Shown one piece after another: positions 54,611-64,000 of a stretch of 64,000 nt of DNA. Position 1 is the stretch's first letter, and every line of letters starts with the position of its first letter. The translations under genes and the position numbers were made by a program. This stretch comes from Linyphia triangularis (lineage: Eukaryota; Arthropoda; Arachnida; Araneae; Linyphiidae): contig OZ021729.1 in assembly GCA_963978545.1 (NCBI GenBank), positions 88,070,466-88,134,465 of the forward strand. The letters are read 5' to 3'. The notes beneath the pieces were generated by a model. The model was not told the origin of the DNA. It was given only the letters and a program-made list of their open reading frames with translations, and did not search any database.

Positions 54611-54934
54611 CTAAAAAATGGCACATGGTAAAATTTCGTAGTAAAGCAAGGGTATTCAGCAAGTTATATAATAGTGTAATGTTTTATAATAATGTATAGT
54701 GCACACGATTATACTAACAATAGTGTATTGTTAATATACGTAATTGTCGCGATATTGGGTATGAGTGATTTAGTCAAAGTCACGTGTCTAACATAAGGTG
54801 CGTTGTTCAATGGTATTTCTATGTAAATGGTAATGAATGAAAAGAAAAAACCAAAACTACACTACCTTTCCTTATAGGTGAGTATGAATCTGCAAACTCA
54901 CAATAAAAAACAAACTTCTATAACAACCAGGAGA

Positions 54935-55114
54935 TTGGTTGTATTCAGATTATCTGGCGCCGTCAGCAACACGAGGGCTATAATGTGCCGAAACATTCGT
55001 CATTAGACAAGCCAACATACATTTACAAACACCCATGCCTAACACGGGACTCGGAACCCGCAACCTCGCGGTCTAGAAGTTAGCACGCTAACCACTTTAC
55101 CATTTGGTCGGCTG
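54935..55114 (-). mobile_element. tRNA-derived SINE, family 1, copy 7
   Basis: Target duplication ACAACCAGGAGA at 54923-54934 and 55115-55126. Full-length minus-strand copy. Confidence 0.93.
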
Positions 55115-55126
55115 ACAACCAGGAGA

Positions 55127-55859
55127 CAAATTTATTTAGAAGGGGAAAAGCAGAATTACTCAATCACAGGCACTAAACTTCCGCCTGACCTGGTGCACCA
55201 AATATACATATTGATAAAAGACACACACAGACGAGCACTATCTAAAAGACTTCCTAGGAAACACAGATGATCAACATCAAAGATTTTACACTCCAACTAA
55301 CTTATCGGCCACACTTTTGAGTTTCAACACCGTCATCAAAGGGGCGAGACAGTATTGCTAAGAATTCATTCTAAAACGTAAATAGATTAAAGGCTGATTT
55401 AAAAAAGAAAGACAATTTAAAGTACTCTTACTTTCGGCAAATCTTCAGTGCATCCCCATTGAGTTCCCGAAACTGAAGTATATAAAAGACAAATCACCAA
55501 TTATCCAGATGGTTAGCGACTGCAGCATATGCACACATTTTACGTAAAACAGTCAGCAAACCAAACGAACCAGCCGAGGACTGGAATCGCTAGTGCCTGT
55601 GGAAGTATAGAGTACCTCTAATTCCATAGTGCCATCATATCCCAATAATTGTGTATTGTTAATGTAAGGGCATATGGTTAATTATATAGGCATTAACCAT
55701 ATGTGTTGTTATTCTATTATAGTTCTATTATAGTGCATTGTCATCGTATTCCCATTGACATATTCCGCAGATCGTCATCTTAAACCGACAATGATTCTAT
55801 GCGAAAGGTATTTTTTGGCAGGGTGAAAGAAAAAAAACTTCTAATCACTACAGGATTAA
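55127..55859. other. Non-coding stretch
   Basis: Scattered TAGTGYATTGTTAATRT-like motifs (also at 53410 and 54717) but no gene. Confidence 0.5.
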
Positions 55860-56119
55860 CCTTCTGAGGGTCACGGGCGTCACGTCATTTGATCCCCAGT
55901 TTTTCCAGCAATACACAACCTTTTTAAATTTATAAATAAAATGTAAAATAAAATATTTTTTAAATCTTTTTATTAGGATGATAGTTTAAAACCTACTTAA
56001 AACAAAATAAATAAAAAATAATTTTAAAAATTTATATATTTGGATCAGAAATAAAATTTAAAAATTATTGCAGGGAAAACAACTGTATAATTTCGCCCAT
56101 TCCCTTGACGCTCAGAGGG
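55860..56119. mobile_element. TTAA-flanked MITE (piggyBac-like)
   Basis: A 260-bp element between TTAA at 55856-55859 and 56120-56123. Ends CCTTCTGAGGGTCACGGG and, reverse-complemented, CCCTCTGAGCGTCAAGGG (three mismatches in 18). The A+T-rich core has no gene. Confidence 0.9.
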
Positions 56120-56239
56120 TTAAGGGGGATGGGGGGGGGGGGGGAAGGCAAATTTTTTTCTCGGAATCCATTTAGAGGTTTTTTTCGAATCACAATGTTT
56201 GATATGTTATCTACAAAATGATTTAACTTGGTGGGCAAT

Positions 56240-56665
56240 TTTCTCATCCGAATTATTTTTTGAATATTTTCGAAAAAATAACATTACTGAAATAGACCGT
56301 CGGCCTTGTATTTTAAACGCTGTTTTCTCAAAATGCTGTTTTTTCTTACAAATGTATCTTTTTCTCAGGATCTACTTAATATTTTGCTTTGAAAGTACTT
56401 TTCCTGATATAATTACACAAGTTGTATTTTTACACAAACAGGCATAAGCTCTTACAGAAATGTTGATTAGATTAAAAAAAAAAAAAAAAGAAAAAAAAAA
56501 TCATGTTTTTTTTTTTTTTGCAAAATTTTATAAAAAAATTTCAAAACATCATAGATCCTAAACAAAATTTTATTTTTACAAAAGTATATGTCAGTGTATG
56601 TAAAAGTGTTTTAATATTGGCCGTACAAAATTTTAAACCAATGCTATCAGTAGTTGTTGAGAAAA
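56240..56665 (+). repeat. Family Z dispersed repeat, copy 2
   Basis: Matches 8070-8500 (TTTTCGAAAAAATAACATTA, AGGATCTACTTAATATTTTG, AAAGTGTTTTAATATTGG). Poly(A)/poly(T) at 56475-56520 interrupts it. Confidence 0.7.
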
Positions 56666-56977
56666 GGGTACATAAAAAAGGTATTTTTGAACAGGGACTA
56701 GATAGAGCTTTCCGACCCCCTTAAATTCATTCATATAATAACCAATAAGTAACCACACAACTCAGCTATACTGAAAATATCCAGGAAGCTACATTTCTAC
56801 GAACATGAATTTCTGTTTAATAAAGCGCTTATTTTAAAGGCAACATAATTTATTCGGGCTCAGTATTTAGACAAATTTCAGTACAAAGTAACAACTAAAA
56901 ATACTTTACTTTAATATCAAGCAAATCGATCGGCAATCTTATCTACAATTTACAACGAATGAATTCAAATCTCTCTT

Positions 56978-57448
56978 CAGATCCCTAGCATACAATTACA
57001 ACCCATCTCATAACAAAATACCGTCAACTAGTCTCAAAACCCAAGTTCTACCCAGAAAAAAACTTTTTTTTTTCAGTGGAATTTCTTTACATCTTCTAGT
57101 TGGCAGAAAAAAAAATCCTAAATAGGTTTAAACCATCCAAAATTAGTCCTGTCCTAAATATCTCCCTGCCATATACGCCACATTTCAATACAAATTAAAT
57201 AATACAGAATACCTACGGTCACAGGAATATGTCAGTAATCACATCTAAAGTTTACATAAATCACTCAATCCAAAATCCCTTCTCAGATCGACCAAACAAT
57301 TACAAACCCAAGATATTTTCTCCCTAGAAGAATCCACCCTTTTCCCAGAAGCCCTCCTTACATTTTCTAGCTAGCAATTCCAAACCAAATAGGTTTGAGC
57401 CATTCCAAAACTATTCTTCTCCTAAATATTCCCCCTTCCATATTCGCC
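56978..57448. repeat. Diverged direct duplication
   Basis: 56978-57182 and 57286-57448 share, in order, AGATC, CAATTACAA, ACATYTTCTAG, AAATAGGTTTRARCCATYC, TCCTAAATAT and CCATATWCGCC. The second copy lies in a 112-codon minus-strand frame (57367-57705), but the first copy has stops in the matching frame. An old duplication is more likely than paired exons. Confidence 0.6.
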
Positions 57449-57674
57449 AATATACACGCGAAGATAGCGTAAAAATTACTCGAGGATTTGTCAGACACAA
57501 ATGCCCTCCTTTGTGTGCGACGAGGAGTTAACAAATCCTTTACTATAAATAGGCCCTTTCGAGTTACTGTATCCCTTTTAGCATTGTTGAGGGGCAGGTG
57601 AGTTGATGCAAGAGTCTTCATACCTTTTCCAGTGGAAAAGATGTTTCCTGAAACTGGTTGTTGATGTAGAAAAG

Positions 57675-58345
57675 CTAGGGGTGTGGAATATCGCACAACT
57701 TTCAATTACACTATAATGTTGGTCATTTCATTAAAATTTGATATGGTGTAGTTTACAGTTTTCACGTGATCACTTATCTAAATAAAAATGGCCAATTCGG
57801 CGATATTTTTGTGAATAATTTTAACACGAGCAAAAATACCCCAAAACCGCCAAGATGGCAAAACTAGAGATGTTATTCGATAGACACTGCATTGTACTCT
57901 CTATTGCGTGAAAAAAAAACAAAAAAAAACATCAATCGTTGATGGCCGATGATCAAGGTCAGGCAGCTGTGTGGTAAAGTTTTCAACTTTTTACGCTTTC
58001 ATAGCATTTTTAAGGGAATTTCGGAGGTGGGGACGATTAGAACTCCTTAAGAGGCATTAGCACAGAAGTTTTATACAAAATCGTTGAAGCTTTTTGTCAG
58101 CAATTGCTGAAAAACATGATTTTTTCATGTTTTTCAAGATTTCAACCTTATGCGCAGGCACGATTTTAACGAAAACCTCAATGCTGACCACAAACAGACA
58201 TTTTTTCTAGACCACTATTTTGAAATCCGAATGTTCTTAAACGTGGAGAAAAGCAGAAAAAAAAAATCGAAATTTCTTTTTGACAGAATGCTATACATTC
58301 ATTAAGCTATATAAACATACTGACAATTGAAAATAATAAAGATAT
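57675..58345 (+). repeat. Family Y dispersed repeat, copy
   Basis: Starts CTAGGGGTGTGGAA, then CACAACTTTCAATTACACTA. It contains TTTTCAACTTTTTACGC, GGAATTTCGGAGGTGGGGA and TTAAACGTGGAGAAA, and ends near CAATTGAAAATAATAAAG. Confidence 0.7.
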
Positions 58346-58573
58346 TGCACTATAAACTTATCAACTTACAACTGACGCAATATTGTTATAGTAAGTGTTA
58401 CAGTTTCGCCCAACACTCTCGTTATATCAAATCAAAGTTTGAAATTTCTTTCTGAAATACCCTGTATTTTCCGAACACGTCAAGACACGAGTATGTATTG
58501 AATAGGATCCGAGGAAAATTACTTGTTAGACGTGTAAAACTGCTTCTGAACCCAAAGTCATCACATAAAATAC

Positions 58574-58989
58574 TGTTGCACAATCTTTCTGGTATATAAT
58601 TGTAAATAATGACGTATTACTTTTAAAATTTTATTTCTCAACACCAATAATAGGTTAGGAAAAAGGTGACAAGATCTAAATCAGTTGGGAAATTTAGAGG
58701 CGTTTCCATCACGTGATTGGTTAAATGGATTTTTCGAGAAAGTTCCACGTGGAATCGTGAATCAGTTGAGATTCTGACGCTGCTTTGAAAGGATCTGAGT
58801 ATATTTTTTACCTTCGTTGTGCCTGCATTATCGCCGTATCCGACGCTGTTTGTACCGAAGCTTTTGTTGAAGCTTGATAGCGATTTTACTGTTGTTCGTA
58901 GAAGTTTTGTGAACTTCGAAGGAAGAATAAATGATAGCTTTTAATCAGTAAAAACTGCGTCAGCGTCTCCTCTGCGAAAATTCATAACA
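58574..58989 (+). mobile_element. Solo LTR-like element, copy 6
   Basis: 416 bp from TGTTGCACAA to TTCATAACA, flanked by ATAC (58570-58573) and ATAT (58990-58993), a one-base-different duplication. It has a perfect heat-shock element and an AATAAA (58925). Confidence 0.82.
58733..58745 (+). promoter_or_regulatory. Perfect heat-shock element in the LTR
   Basis: TTCGAGAAAGTTC fits TTCnnGAAnnTTC exactly. It is followed at once by CCACGTGG, an E-box palindrome. The TATA box equivalent is weak in this copy (TATATTTTTT, ~58799). Confidence 0.65.
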
Positions 58990-59089
58990 ATATCCTCTTG
59001 AAACTTTACAAGATACCATTCACAATCCAGCAGCCTTAGGAACAGAAGAGACATACTAATCAAAATGCTAATTTCAGCAGGGCGTTTAT

Positions 59090-59300
59090 TTTAGAATCCC
59101 CCCCCCCCCCCTATGTGTACGGGATTACGGGTGGGGAGAAAAGGGTGTCGAGGGGGGGGGGGGACTAGGAAAGAGGCGACGAAACGTTTCTGATCTTTTG
59201 GGATGCGGATGAGGGGTGTTTCGAGCGAAGGCATCTCGGCAGACGTTTATTTGCTTTTCAGTTGGGGTGGGGGGGGGGGGGTGAAGAGGGAGTGAGAGAG
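59090..59300. repeat. C/G homopolymer-rich block
   Basis: Poly(C) at 59098-59111 and poly(G) at 59152-59162 and 59270-59281, separated by G-rich sequence. This is unusual in such A+T-rich DNA. The frame reading through it is not supported. Confidence 0.8.
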
Positions 59301-59748
59301 AGTTCTGTACTTTTGGAAAACAAGGGGAGCTTGAGAGAGATGGTGATTGGGGAATGCGGGACCCTCTGCGATTCGGAATGCGTTGTGCGAAAGTATAGGA
59401 TTACGCCAAGTTGTTGCCTGAGAGTTGAGGGAAGAACTTTCGTGTGGAAGGGAACATATCCCTGGGTACTGAGAACTTGGTAGAAAATGAAGTGGAAATA
59501 CGGAGGGAGTCGTAAATTATTTAATTCGTACCATATATCTTTCCAGTTGATTTATAAGGAATACTCGCTGTTTGGCAACAATTTTCTAGTGAAAGAGCCG
59601 CTTGAGAGCGTTGTATTGAAGCTGTATTTTTAAAATGTTCTTATGCAATAATGCAAGAAATATTAAAAATTTTTTTTTTAAAAACTCAGTTGTAATTCTC
59701 ATTTTTCGATAAAAACTTAATTCTGATATTATAATGTTTGATTATTAA

Positions 59749-60299
59749 CACATTGTTGACTGGCAATTTTACTGAGAATTTATCTCATGTCACCTTCTAT
59801 TATTTCGTAACTGGCCTGGCTTGGGGTCCCGAAATTTTGGGGTCCCAGAAATTTTCAAAGTTGTTGTAGTTAAATTGGACACTGGGTTCTTTTTTTTTTT
59901 TTAATTTTTAATTACGTTTTGAACACAAATAAACAGTAAACTTAGACTGATTTTAAGTAGCAGTCGTTAATAAACTCTTTCGGAAAAAAAAGAGTAAAAT
60001 TAAGGTAAATTACATTTTTGTTGATTTTTTGTTGTGTGACTTTGGACTTAAGAAAATGGTTATCAGTAAACTTGCAGACTAAAGACAAAAATACTTTCGG
60101 CAAACATTGTCAATATAACTATTGGGCGCCCTCGTCTAATATTTTGTATAGGGCTCCGAAAACATGATATCCTTTGGACCCCTAGCGAAGTAAGTCAGGT
60201 CTTGAACAGCGCACTGGTCGCATCACGAGTTTACTCGTGGGCGGTCGGCAACGTTTGACCATGAAAACACGAGTTAACTCGTGACCGTTCAACAATGTG
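59749..60299. mobile_element. TTAA-flanked element, 551 bp
   Basis: Flanked by TTAA at 59745-59748 and 60300-60303. Tips CACATTGTTGACTGGCAA and, reverse-complemented, CACATTGTTGAACGGTCA. Inside the right end is ACGAGTTAACTCGTG (perfect palindrome) and an earlier ACGAGTTTACTCGTG. It contains GGGGTCCC repeats. No transposase. Confidence 0.88.
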
Positions 60300-60303
60300 T
60301 TAA

Positions 60304-61490
60304 TAGCGCAATTCTCCGCTGTATGCACGGGATAGTAAGGCTCTTTTCTCTACTCCTAAATAAATTAATAATTTAAAATTATGATGAAACTTGTAGTTAA
60401 GTTTTTGTTTTATATAATAATTTGTTTGTGGCGATGTTGCATGGAAAGATAATTATCTTAACTAGGACAAATAAACATTTTACCACACATACGTGCATCG
60501 GTGACTTATAAATATGTATTTGATATAGTTAGATGAATTATTGTTTTATGTAACTTTGCCACAAACTAATTTTACATTTAAAAAATATAGCTACTAAATT
60601 AATCATAATTTTACAATTCTAATTCATTTACAAGAAGAAAGAAAAGCGAAAATGTCCCGTGCTTCATCCAGAGAGTTGCCCAAAGTCTATATCCCAATAT
60701 TTTGTCACTTTCCTTCTTGAAAAGGTTCGAATTTCTTGCTAGCAGTTGTAAGATATGGTACTGGATAAACATAGAAACAAGCAGTGAACTTGCACATTCA
60801 TTGCGGAGTAAATTATTATAAAAATATTCGTACAAAGATTTTGCAATTATTTCCAACTACTTTTGACAATTTCTTGATTTATGAAAACATTAACCCTCTG
60901 AAACACACAATCGCAATTTTCGAATAATCTCTGCATATTTGCTGAAGCCTGATTCAATATTGCAAATCAAAAGAGTCCCCTGTTTGTTTTTTGGGGCTTT
61001 TTTTTTCATTTAAAATTATTAAATCAATCATTGACAACTATAACAACTGTGACAACGGAACAGTTAATAAACTGAGGTTCATAAGTTTGCTAAAAACAAA
61101 CGCTCGTCAAATCTAATATTTAGTGTCCAAAACGTGGCAATGGTTTGGTTATCCAATACTTGACTGTGAAATACTCCTGCGTTACTTTTAGCTGCTAAGA
61201 ATCCCGAAGCGTCCCTCTCAATAAACATGGAATTCTAATATATCCTCCGTAGCTCTTTCGCAACAAAGCACTTGAGAAAGTTCCTTCCACGTGGCGCAGA
61301 TACCGATCTTCGATCCTCCACACCAAGAAAGTTCCGATACCACATCGATTTCCGTCCAAAAGCCGGTATCCACAAAAATCCATCCACACACACACACACA
61401 CACCTCACCTGGAAAATCAAATTATCCGGCACCATACAAAGGAACAGTTCCAGAGAGAGAAGGGGAAGGATAAAGCGCCAACCACTCACC
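60304..61490. other. Non-coding stretch
   Basis: No supported gene. Several overlapping frames near 61195-61514 are mutual shadows around a (CA)n tract at 61386-61402. Confidence 0.5.
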
Positions 61491-61494
61491 CAAT

Positions 61495-61740
61495 CGAACT
61501 CAAGAAAACGATAATTAAGGTCCCGGACAGTGGCATTAATTCAAACCCCCTTTTCGTTAAAGTATGGTCCGGAAGCCGACTATCCGGTATGTTGTATATT
61601 ATAATAAGTCCTGTCGAGTTTTGTCTAATTAAAAGATGCATTCCTGTGATGGCGGGAATTGATGGAGTCTAATTGGAGGAGACTGCTCGTACGGTCCCGA
61701 AGGTATGAATGGATAAATATATTCTTCTTGAGTTTATAGT
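61495..61740. other. Candidate conserved non-coding block
   Basis: Unique sequence rich in homeodomain cores (GATAATTAAGG, GCATTAATTC, TCTAATTAAAAG, TCTAATTGG), with balanced composition and no repeat partner. Confidence 0.28.
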
Positions 61741-61869
61741 CGGATGGGAGTTTAGCAAGCTTATCAAGACTAATTTGAGGCATGGTTGATTAGGAAAATT
61801 TGGCTGTATACCAAAAGCAGATATGCTTCACGCTGCTGTCTTAACTTGAAATGCAAAATCTACAATTAT

Positions 61870-62290
61870 TATTTTTGGAATAATGGTATTGTTGCGTGGA
61901 TGGGTTCGAAAGATTTGAAGCCAAAGCAGATCGAAACTTGCAGAAATTTATTTCAATATAACCTATACATGTACAGTACCCCACCAAAAAAAACAGAACG
62001 ATGGCTATATCTTCGGTTCTAATTATCGTAGAATCTTACGGTTTGCACCAAAATGTTTTGCTTACGATTTTCTATATATCTGATTCAACTTTTTTTCTTG
62101 AGGGACCGTTTACTAAGTAAAAGTAACGTTATCTTCGGAAATTTCAATACGAACCCTTATTTTTTATCATTTCATTCGATTCAGAATACATCATTTACCC
62201 TATATACCAAATTTCAATGCATTATGTTGAAAAACACGTCACTTATGAGGGAAAATATTTCGACCATTTTTTGACCGATCTTCAGGGAGA
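61870..62290 (+). repeat. Two adjoining dispersed repeats
   Basis: 61870-61965 matches 33605-33725. Directly after it, 61985-62290 matches 45105-45400. The junction has CCTATACATGTACA, which also occurs at 33999 downstream of the first repeat's other copy, so the two may belong to one larger element family. Confidence 0.65.
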
Positions 62291-62836
62291 ATTTCCATAA
62301 AACGAAAGGTATTTTTAAGGTTCTTCTTCACAGCGGGAGAAATCGAACGGTTAATGTGGCGCATTTCACGAAGATTAAAAAATACAAGTATTAGTCTAAA
62401 ATTGCATAGAAAGTACTTGGATTTATAGTGTCACGTTTAAGATTAATACAAAAATAGCAAGTAACGCAAAAGTAACATAATTTATTTACAACATTAAAGA
62501 TGTGCATTCTTCACACGAAATAAATAAAATATCGAAAACTGTAATTGCAGAAATATAACGAATACTACTGATAATTAGAAAATTAATAAATATTAAATGT
62601 AGGCATTAGTAAACAGTATTTAGCAAAGCATGAATATTTTACAGAAATATTTCACTATAAACACAAATGTAACTAGATCGTTGAAATTATTTATAAAATG
62701 AAAAAGTCACATGATTCAGTAAAATTTTTAAAGGACAACTTATTGAAATTGCTTAAAAAATGTTTTAAATAAATGGAATTTAAGAAAGGAAATTAAAAAA
62801 AAAAAATTATAGTTTACAGAAAAAATAATTAATAAT

Positions 62837-62960
62837 TTAAAAAACTAAAAAACACGCTTTAATAGAAAATCAAACTAAAAAGTAGAAAATAATCAATAGA
62901 TTAAAAAACTAAGAAACACGCTTTAATAGAAAAGTGAACTAAAAAGTAGAAGATAATTTT
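62837..62960. repeat. Tandem duplication, 64-bp unit x 2
   Basis: TTAAAAAACTAARAAACACG starts units at 62837 and 62901, with CTTTAATAGAAAA following in each. It lies immediately before the perfect inverted repeat. Confidence 0.9.
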
Positions 62961-62971
62961 AAATAAGTTTG

Positions 62972-63165
62972 AAATAAGAATAGAGTGATTAACAAGAAAT
63001 ATTTATTTTATCGTAAAAAAGCGTGGGGTGCTTTTTAAGATATTTTCATAATGGCTCTACTTTTACCAATATCTGTCATTAAATATTTACAAAAATTGAC
63101 ATCAAGCACCCCACGCTTTTTTACGATAAAATAAATATTTCTTGTTAATCACTCTATTCTTATTT
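62972..63165. repeat. Perfect 62-bp inverted repeat
   Basis: Arms 62972-63033 and 63104-63165 are exact reverse complements around a 70-bp loop. Arm ends are AAATAAGAATAGAG (outer) and GCGTGGGGTGCTT (inner). It encodes no protein. A transcript would form a 62-bp perfect duplex. Origin unknown: young foldback element, inverted duplication or hairpin RNA locus. Confidence 0.95.
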
Positions 63166-63579
63166 AAAAGGAAATAGTTTCCGTGATTAATTTGCAAATG
63201 TGTGTTTGTTGTTATTTCTTAAGTTAATGTTAAAACTTATATGTGAAACATTTTGAAATATGGAGCCCCGTTATAAGTTGTTGTTTTTTCTAGTTTTTTT
63301 TCCTCGCAGCATCATTTTGTAAACATTAAAAAGAAACTTTGAGTTTGAGTAATTAAGATTAAAGAATTTCCATTCATAAATTAATGATTGAAGGAAGGGG
63401 AGGGGGTCACTATTCAGACTACACTACCATTTCTGACCACGGGTCACAACTGTTCCTAGTAAATAATACAGAATAATGAAAATATGGCATTCGATCAAAA
63501 AAAAAAAAATTCTGTTTCACATTTTTCTCGTTTTGGAACGTCCCGTGTCCGAAATAGTAATCCAAAAAAAAAAATTGTG

Positions 63580-64000
63580 TCTGTATGTGGTCAGCATAAA
63601 TTCACAAACTAACTGGCTTTCGATGCGATGTTTAAAGTTTGAGTACTGGTCAATAGTAGCCATGGGCGCAATCATTCAACTTTCGTCAAAATAACGCATG
63701 CGCATAAGGCAGCCGCGAGTGGAAAATTTACGTTTTTCAAAAATTGCCAAAGCACGGCTCTAAGGGTTTTGATCAAAACCACTAAGGTAATGCCTTTGAG
63801 CTGTTCTAAACACTTCCATCCCACGAAATTTCCGTAAAACGTTTGAAGGTGTGATAAATTGGAAAACGAACGTCTTTAACATTAAGTTTTTCTTCTCTTG
63901 AGCATCGCCCATCAACAACAGTTTTTTTTCCGTTTCACTTACACGAAAAGATTATGTAACGATTATCGCCAGCTGCATCGTTTTTTTTTCATAGATTTGG
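63580..64000 (-). repeat. Family Y copy continuing past window end
   Basis: Minus-strand match to family Y: AATTGCCAAAGCACGGC, TTTTGATCAAAACC, CTGTTCTAAACACTTCC, GAAATTTCCGT, TTGAGCATCGCCCATCAAC. The element's start lies beyond base 64000. Confidence 0.65.

Noticed and set aside
57367..57705. 112-residue minus-strand frame
   Set aside because: It overlaps one half of a diverged duplication whose other half has stops in the same frame. Chance frame likely.
59262..59483. Gly/Glu-rich frame after a poly(G) run
   Set aside because: Frame depends on a homopolymer and has no domain.
61195..61514. Five overlapping frames around a (CA)n repeat
   Set aside because: Mutual shadows on both strands around a microsatellite; none shows a domain.

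Overview
This window is A+T-rich animal DNA with no host gene that I can support. Its only long intact reading frame (9829-11559) is a transposase. Everything else readable is transposable elements, their relics, inverted or tandem repeats and unique non-coding DNA. The element mix (Kolobok, Tc1, hAT, pogo/Tigger, TTAA-flanked MITEs, Helitron-like elements, tRNA-derived SINEs, solo LTRs) suggests an arthropod, possibly an arachnid. That assignment is inference; no host marker gene is present.

Layout. 1-9.3 kb: a recurrent ~0.6 kb repeat family (family Y), a SINE, a solo LTR, a Helitron-like element and a Tc1 relic carrying two nested MITEs. 9.4-12.2 kb: a complete TTAA-flanked Kolobok-type transposon with an intact 576-residue DDE transposase. 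12.9-13.6 kb: a three-layer nest (MITE, TTAA element, SINE). 14.4-22.5 kb: foldback elements, a deleted Kolobok inside a second copy of the 12.9 kb MITE, and two SINE families. 27.3-30.4 kb: a 3,068-bp element with long inverted ends and an exact 8-bp target duplication. It encloses a decayed intronless gene of an arthropod family marked by WLTxANRILRLY and HTQAVER motifs, and it looks like a divergent hAT-type transposon. 30.7-36.3 kb: more LTR copies, a SINE and a pogo-like shell. 39.5-49.4 kb: dispersed repeats, a Helitron-like element with internal tandem repeats, a Tigger-like MITE and SINEs. 50-64 kb: a Tc1 pseudogene, a second Helitron-like element with tandem repeats, TTAA MITEs, another solo LTR, a perfect 62-bp inverted repeat and a family Y copy running off the end.

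How the parts relate. Autonomous enzymes (Kolobok, formerly Tc1 and hAT-like) sit beside short elements that share their target preference: TTAA for at least seven insertions, TA for Tc1/mariner types, 8 bp for hAT types. Reciprocal empty sites between paralogous repeats confirm several insertions. The three best-preserved solo LTR copies keep a perfect TTCnnGAAnnTTC heat-shock element, two of them just upstream of a TATA box. The two tRNA-derived SINE families have related CCAACC-type 3' tails, which suggests one shared LINE partner.

A few unique, less A+T-rich blocks (24.3, 31.3, 41.5, 47.9 and 61.5 kb) are the best places to look for host regulatory DNA. All boundaries were read by eye.
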